Shown here piece by piece: positions 58,057 to 64,000 of a stretch of DNA of 64,000 nt (positions are counted from its first letter, which is position 1; every line of letters starts with the position of its first letter). Both the position numbers and the translations under genes were made by a program. The notes beneath the pieces are model-generated. The model was not told the DNA's origin and made no database searches. It saw only the letters and a list, made by a program, of their open reading frames with translations. This stretch comes from Sipunculus nudus (taxonomy: Eukaryota > Annelida > Sipuncula > Golfingiida > Sipunculidae): assembly GCA_026874595.1 (NCBI GenBank), contig CM049316.1:14449839-14513838 (forward strand), read 5' to 3'.

Positions 58057-58707
58057 CTGAAAAATAATAAATATGAGCATAATCAGTAATTTCAATGGCA
58101 ACAGGTGAATCTTTTAACACATTTCATTTTGAAATAAATATGACACATAAAAATGGTAGTTTAAATATTACCATATACGGTATTTCCTCCAGAAATATAT
58201 GAAACAGAATTTCCAATTAACTCATGAATTATGAGAAAAAGGTTACAAATGTTATACCTGAATATGCAAAAATAAACTGAAAAAAAAAGAAAGCTACTGT
58301 CCAACTACTGATACCTGATCAGTGCACTGTCATGGCTTTACTGGGTGAACGTCAACACAGGCTCAAGCTGGGTCTCTACCCTTTTTTTTATACTTTGTAT
58401 TTTAAGCACAAAGGTGTGGGTTACTTTGTTTGACCTAAGCACCAGTCTTGATGTTGTGACAAGTTGCAAGAGATTAAAAAGTTACATATATAAAGTAGCC
58501 ATCATGTTATAGCCCTTCTAAGTTTTCCATCACTGTAGGTTATTCAATCTTAGGTCAGGAACTCAAACACTCCAACATAAAGGAATCATGCAAAACGTCT
58601 CGGGCGAAATATCAAGTCTGAGGACTCATAACTCAGGGAAATTTTTTACTAATCGGGGAACATCTAGGGTGGTGTGAACTGGTTCGGTGCAAAACATCTT
58701 GGAATTA

Positions 58708-59355
58708 ATCATGGCACTCAGTAAAACACAGAATTTCCTCAGAATTTCCACAAGATCTCGGAATAAAAGTTAATGCATTTCCTACACCTGAAGACCCATT
58801 TGGGAGGTGTAAAGAGAGTACAAAGTAATCAATCAACTATAAATCTTTCTGTTTTTATCTTTCTCTGGCCAAAATCATTGCCCAATTAAGGTTCAAAGGA
58901 CAACTTTATTATATTGTTCTAAAAACAACCATGATGACAGCAACGTACTCTAAATTTTAGAGATTACTGGAGATTTCTTGGAGATTCTAGATCCAAAGGT
59001 GACAGAAGTGTGCCATTTAAACCCACATAATTGAGACTATATTTAATATTAAATATACAGGTAAAATTCGATTCTAGTGACTTGGTTATATAGTTAGCTA
59101 TAAATTTATTATATCTATGTATCAACCATAAAATTACTGCTCTGACATGGCATCCATCCGACCATGACTACTTCATAACAATTAATACCCAGTCAATCAA
59201 ACCCCCAGCCCCTGTTAACTTGGTGAATTACAGACCCCAGTCACTGCAATTGCATTTCTTTAAGACATAACAGTAACTATTAACTGGAGTGTTGCAGAAG
59301 AAAACGTAATGCAGTGTCAGGGGAAAAAAAACAATTTGTTGATTATATATATATA

Positions 59356-59395
<40 letters not shown>

Positions 59396-59775
59396 TATAA
59401 AAAGGAACTCTTTTGATTAAAGTATGAGCTATATATGGAATTACAGTTTTACAACTGCTGGATTTTATATTCGCCACTTCTGTCACCATTGGTTTTAGAT
59501 TCTCCAGGAATTTTGAATCACTTCCAAAAGTTTAGTGAACATGGCGGTCGTCTAGGTAGTTTTCAAATCAATGTAATAAAAATCATCCTCTGCACCTTAA
59601 CAGGGCAATGATTTCATCTAGGAAAGACAGAAATGGAAATATCAATAGTTAGTTTGATCAGTATGTACAGTCTTTAAACCACCTAAATGGTTTCTAGGGT
59701 GTAGTAAATGCATTAACTTTTATTCAAAGATTTCTGGGAAATTCCGTCCATATTCCGGGTTTTAATGAGTGCCAT
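58708..59775. repeat. Fold-back repeat with ~320-bp inverted arms
   Basis: The left arm (about 58708-59030) and the reverse complement of the right arm (about 59458-59775) share ATGGCACTCA, AATAAAAGTTAATGCATTT, AAATCATTGCCC and GGTGACAGAAGTG in the same order. The loop holds an (AT)n run at 59344-59392. Confidence 0.7.
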
Positions 59776-59939
59776 TTATCACCCCTACCTGGAGTAATTG
59801 AGAGTGGCAACCACTGGCAGAACCACCAAAAAATACAAGACAGGGACTTTTGTGTCACTTATATTGCAGTGTACCTTTATCAATTTCCACAAATGGGGGA
59901 GTGGCTGGTACAAGGAGTATCGAGTAATACAGTGCAAAT

Positions 59940-60567
59940 ACTATAGTCCGTTCCTGTACCCCTGTCCACTTGATTTTTCGCGATTATCTCTACATAAGAC
60001 AAATTTGGCAAACAAAATTTGCACCATTGGCATAAAGAGGCTAAAGCGTAATTTTTGGTACCTTACCTACTTCAGATATAAATATTATTTACTTTACGGC
60101 CTGGTTGACATGTCTCATATATATCCGTGGTTCGTGGCGTCCCTAATATGCGGCCATTGTTTATCCTCCTTGGATTTGGATAAGTTATGTGACGTAACAG
60201 CGAAGCGTGTGCACGCGAAGAATACAATTCTCACTGTAAACAGAGGTCGGCAGCTCTTGATTATTGGTACCGTGAATGTTGGTGCCTCTTTAGTATGTCA
60301 CGTCTATTATGACGTCATCACTATCCCCTGACATGCCCATTTAACAGATTAGTGGCAAGATGTCGCTGCTAAAGAATAGACTAGTTACTCATAAAATGGT
60401 TTAAAATTGTTTACAGGAAAATTACCTAAGGTAGGCTATTATTTTCATAATAGTTAATTACGCTTTTTCCTCTTTCTTCCCCAAGGTCAAAAGTTTTGGC
60501 GTTCTTTGGTTCACAAATAAATAATCGCGAAAAACAGGTGGACAGGGGTACTGGAACGGACTATAGT
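59940..60567. mobile_element. Long-TIR element (628 bp)
   Basis: ACTATAGTCCGTTCCTGTAC and on to about 59986 is the inverse of 60522-60567, with two substitutions and one indel; weaker pairing continues inward to AAAGAGG..AAAGCGTAAT (about 60034-60052 and 60455-60480). A related end lies at 31936-31960. It contains CRE-type TGACGTCA at 60310-60317. No transposase frame is recognised. Confidence 0.65.
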
Positions 60568-61065
60568 AATAGTAACCCCCCCCCCTTATAAATAATATCT
60601 CCCCTACCCCCTCCCCCCCCCAAAAAAAATTGTAAACATAATCCCCCCCCCCCCCTTTTTTTCTATAACAGAGTGATTATTGACACACGGTCCGAAAGTC
60701 TCGGCTATCCCCGTTGTAAGTCTCGGTTACCGTGTTTTGCAGTCTCAGGTACTGAGATGTGGAAGTCTCGGTTCCCTTGTGTCAGGAAAGGATCTGCGCA
60801 CGGCGGTCACCGTGTCAGCAGTGGTCAGTCAAGCGTACCGCAATTAAGCTGATGCACCGTTAATCACTGGTATCTTAGATCAAAGGGCCAAGTAACTTCA
60901 AAGGAAACCAGGAAAATTCGGCGTCATGAAATGTGGTGTATTAACCATTGCGAAGTCGTTTCTTTTGCCTTTTTGTAACAGGGATTATTCAGGGCAACTG
61001 TGTATTTTATTTTGAATACTTATTGGAAAACTAGACATTTCTTGGCACCGCAGGTGCCAGAGTAT

Positions 61066-63632
61066 CCCCAGACATAGTAGGCCCCCCCCCCCTTTAAGAA
61101 CAGACCCCCAATTTTGGCAGCATATATTGACACTTGGCATATTTATTGTTTCTTCCATCTAACAATCCACAATCTTGTTGAAGATGTTGGTCCTGTGACC
61201 TTGATTGTTTTAAAGATGTGTCCTGTGACCTTGACCTTTGACCTCATGACCCCAAAATCAATTTGGGTCTTGCTTTTCCAATGGGACATATGCAAGTCAA
61301 GTTTGAAATCTATACATCAATAAAGCAGGAATTATCATCCAGAAACTAATTTTTGGACAGATGGCTCCTGTGACCTTCACCTTTGACCTTGTGACCTCAA
61401 AATTGATAGTGTTCTTCCTCTCTTGGCAGGAGAACTATATGTGCAAGATGAAAGATCTGAGATGAAATGTTTGGCTGAAAATGCATCCACATCTTTTTAA
61501 AGATGTGTCCTATGACCTTGACCTTTGACCTCATGACCCCAAAATCAATTTGGGTCTTGCTTTTCCAATGGGACATATACAAGTCAAGTTTGAAAACCAT
61601 AAATCAATAAAAGCAGGAATTATCATCCAGAAACTAATTTTTGGACAGAGGGCTCCTGTGACCTTCACCTTTGACCTTGTGACCTCAAAATTGATAAGGG
61701 TTTTCCACTCTTGGCAGGTGAACTATATGTGCAAGATGAAAGATCTGAGATGAATTGTTTGGCTGAAAATGCATCCACAATCTTTATAAAGAGGTTTCCT
61801 GTGACCTTGACCTTTGACCTCATGACCCCAAAATCAATTTGGGTCTTGCTTTTCCAATGGGACATATACAAGTCAAGTTTGAAATCAATACATCAATAAA
61901 AGCAGGAATTATCATCCAGAAACTAATTTTTGGATAGATGGCTCCTGTGACCTTCACCTTTGACCTTGTGACCTCAAAATCCATAGGGGTCTTCCACTCT
62001 TGGCAGGTGAACTATATGTGCAAGATGAAAGATCTCATATGAATTTTTTGGCTGAAATTGCATCCACAACCTTTTTAAAGAGGTTTCCTGTGACCTTGAC
62101 CTTTGACCTCATGACCCCAAAATCAATTCAGGTCTTGCTTTTCCAATGGGTCAAATACAAGTCAAGTTTGAAATCCGTACATCAATTAAAGAAGGAATTA
62201 TCATCAAGAAACTAATTTTTGGACAGATAGCTCCTGTGGCCTTGACCTTTGACCTTGTGACCCCGAAATTTATATGGATTATCCACTATTGGCAAGTGAG
62301 CTATATATTCAAGAGGGAAGACCTGGGATGAAAGTTTGGCTTAAAATGCATCCACATCTTTTTAAAGATGTGTCCTGTGACCTTGACCTTTGACCTCATG
62401 ACCCCAAAATCAATTTGGGTCTTTCTTTTCCAATGGGACATATACAAGTCAAGTTTGAAATCCATACATCAATAAAAGCAGGAATTATCATCCAGAAACT
62501 AATTTTTGGACAGATGGCTCCTGTGACCTTCACCTTTGACCTTGTGACCTCAAAATTGATAGGGGTCTTCCACTCTTGGCAGGTGAACTATATGTGCAAG
62601 ATGAAAGATCTCAGATGAATTTTTTGGCTGAAATTGCATCCACAACCTTTTTAAAGCGATTCCTGTGACCTTGACATTTGACCTCATGACCCCAAAATCA
62701 ATTCGGGTCTTGCTTTTCCAATGGGTCAAATACAAGTCAAGTTTGAAATCCATACATCAATAAAAGAAGGAATTATCATCCAGAAACTAATTTTTGGACA
62801 GATAGCTCCTCTGGCCTTGACCTTTGACCTTGTGACCCCAAAATGTATATGGATCATCCATATTCAAGATGAAAGACCTGGGATGAAAGTTTGGCTTAAA
62901 ATGCATCCACAGTATATTTTAAAATGCCAGTCCAGTGACCTTGACCTTTGACCTCATGACCCTAGAACCTATAGGGTTCTTACTTTAGTGGTGGGCCATA
63001 CATAAGTCATGTTTGAAATCCATATGGCTATCAACACTGGAGATATCATAAGAGGTGTGTGATTTTCACCATATATGGCAATATTCAAGGTCAAGGCCAC
63101 TATCATAGGAAAGGTCATGACCCCAATGTAAATAAACATCATCCCATAACCCATACCTATGTATATGCATAATATAAAAGAAATCTGTCCATTAGTTTTT
63201 GACTTATAATGCTCACAGTACTATAAGGTGGCAATTTTGGGGGTATTAAACGGCATGAAAACAAGTAAAGAATAATAGGTGGCGCCACCAGTTTCTGGAA
63301 CATGACAACTCTATCCATGATCTTCCATCAACTTGATTTTGGGATAAATCCATGCAAGATTTCTTGAGATATTAAAGAATTTGTGTTATTTTCCCCAAAA
63401 TTGGACCTATTCAAGGTCAAGGACACTCTCCTAGTAAAGGTCATGACCTCATTTTAAATAGGCGTCGTCCTCTTACCCATATCTATACATATACCAAGTT
63501 TGGTAAAGTTCCGTGAAATATTTTTTGGGTTATCGCGCCAACAAGATTTATATGCTGCGGCGGCGGCGGCGGTGGCGGCGGCGGGACCGGTATGAAACAT
63601 AGTATCCCCCGACTTTGTCTGGGGATACAATA
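61066..63632. mobile_element. Composite element with a satellite core
   Basis: AGTATCCCCAGACATAGTAG at the left and, inverted, TTTGTCTGGGGATACAA at the right form its ends. Between them lie the tandem array (61180-62970), two diverged units containing TTCAAGGTCAAGG (63087 and 63412) and a CGG-rich triplet run (63557-63588). No protein is recognisable. Confidence 0.6.
61180..62970 (+). repeat. Satellite array: ~289-bp unit built of two ~145-bp halves
   Basis: Half-unit A opens with TGACCTTGACCTTTGACCTC (starts about 61222, 61510, 61798, 62088, 62376, 62664, 62934), half-unit B with TGACCTTCACCTTTGACCTT or a close variant (about 61367, 61654, 61944, 62232, 62519, 62810). The order A-B repeats regularly. 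The many short open frames here are only a consequence of the repeats. Confidence 0.92.
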
Positions 63633-64000
63633 ATATATAATGAAAGGTGTTGTTGTTTGGAGTTATCTATCTCCTAAGTCGAATTTATCTGCTCAAATTT
63701 TTATCTTCCACCATAACGTTAGTCGTTATGCATGACGTAGATGACGTCGCCAAGAAAACATTGCATTGCATAAGTTTATATTTGAGCACTTTTGGTCAAT
63801 ACTTGTTTCAGAATCCAGTCAATCCACAACTGTGATATGATCAGAGAGCAGCAGAGCGAATCGGAATAAATTGTCTTGGGACGAGACAAGGTCAACACAT
63901 ATCAAATATTTTAGTTATTCTAATATAGGTATACATTTTTATAACAGTATAATAAAATTTTGGATTATAAAATAAGCCTTTAAACATTTCTCTAAAATGC

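Noticed and set aside
60115..60160. MRPL38 first coding exon on the minus strand near a strong ATGG context
   Set aside because: ATG-GCC-GCA-TAT is followed at once by TAG, and the region lies within a repeat element.
59798..60331. 177-codon plus-strand ORF
   Set aside because: Lies partly inside the long-TIR element, has no recognisable domain, and begins outside the element; probably chance.
61114..62951. Many 60-76-codon ORFs on both strands
   Set aside because: All follow the 289-bp satellite period; none has a protein-like signature.

Overview
The window is animal nuclear DNA: AT-rich, with split genes, GT-AG introns, microsatellites and many interspersed repeats. Intact Penelope-like retroelements, abundant short-TIR elements and a molluscan style of repeat landscape suggest a mollusc, probably a bivalve. 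That is an inference from general character; no species can be named.

Layout. 1-7657: head-to-tail array of a Penelope-like element (minus strand), two complete units and one cut by the window edge. Each unit has a 700-codon RT/GIY-YIG reading frame (partial in the first unit) and, in its 5' leader, a sequence that folds as a minimal type I hammerhead ribozyme. 7713-9023: TIR fragments and AT repeats. 9024-38200 (+): the 3' part of SPIDR, a RAD51/BLM scaffold of homologous recombination, in eleven phase-compatible exons separated by repeat-filled introns; the last exon adds a SOCS-box-like tail. 39255-40124 (-): intronless C/EBP bZIP factor. 42675-43124 (+): C/EBP-gamma-like bZIP. 45205-58056 (-): seven exons of MRPL38, mitochondrial ribosomal protein of the PEBP fold, with its N-terminal exon(s) outside or not found. 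58057-64000: its upstream intron or 5' flank, holding a fold-back repeat, a long-TIR element and a satellite-cored element rich in nuclear-receptor half-sites.

The gene order is the most informative point. SPIDR(+) and C/EBP(-) are tail to tail, as human SPIDR and CEBPD are; C/EBP(-) and C/EBP-gamma(+) are head to head, as human CEBPA and CEBPG are. The locus therefore looks like the ancestral arrangement from which two separate vertebrate linkages descend.

The repeats fall into a few recurring families: an element bounded by GCTCAGCTGA and a GGACCCATGGGTCC palindrome (at least eight full or partial copies, one pair in inverted orientation around the C/EBP genes), a TA-inserting TIR element (two copies, one with a readable empty site), hAT-like short-TIR pieces, tRNA-derived SINE-like pieces, and several tandem arrays. 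Nothing prokaryotic or viral and no CRISPR was seen.
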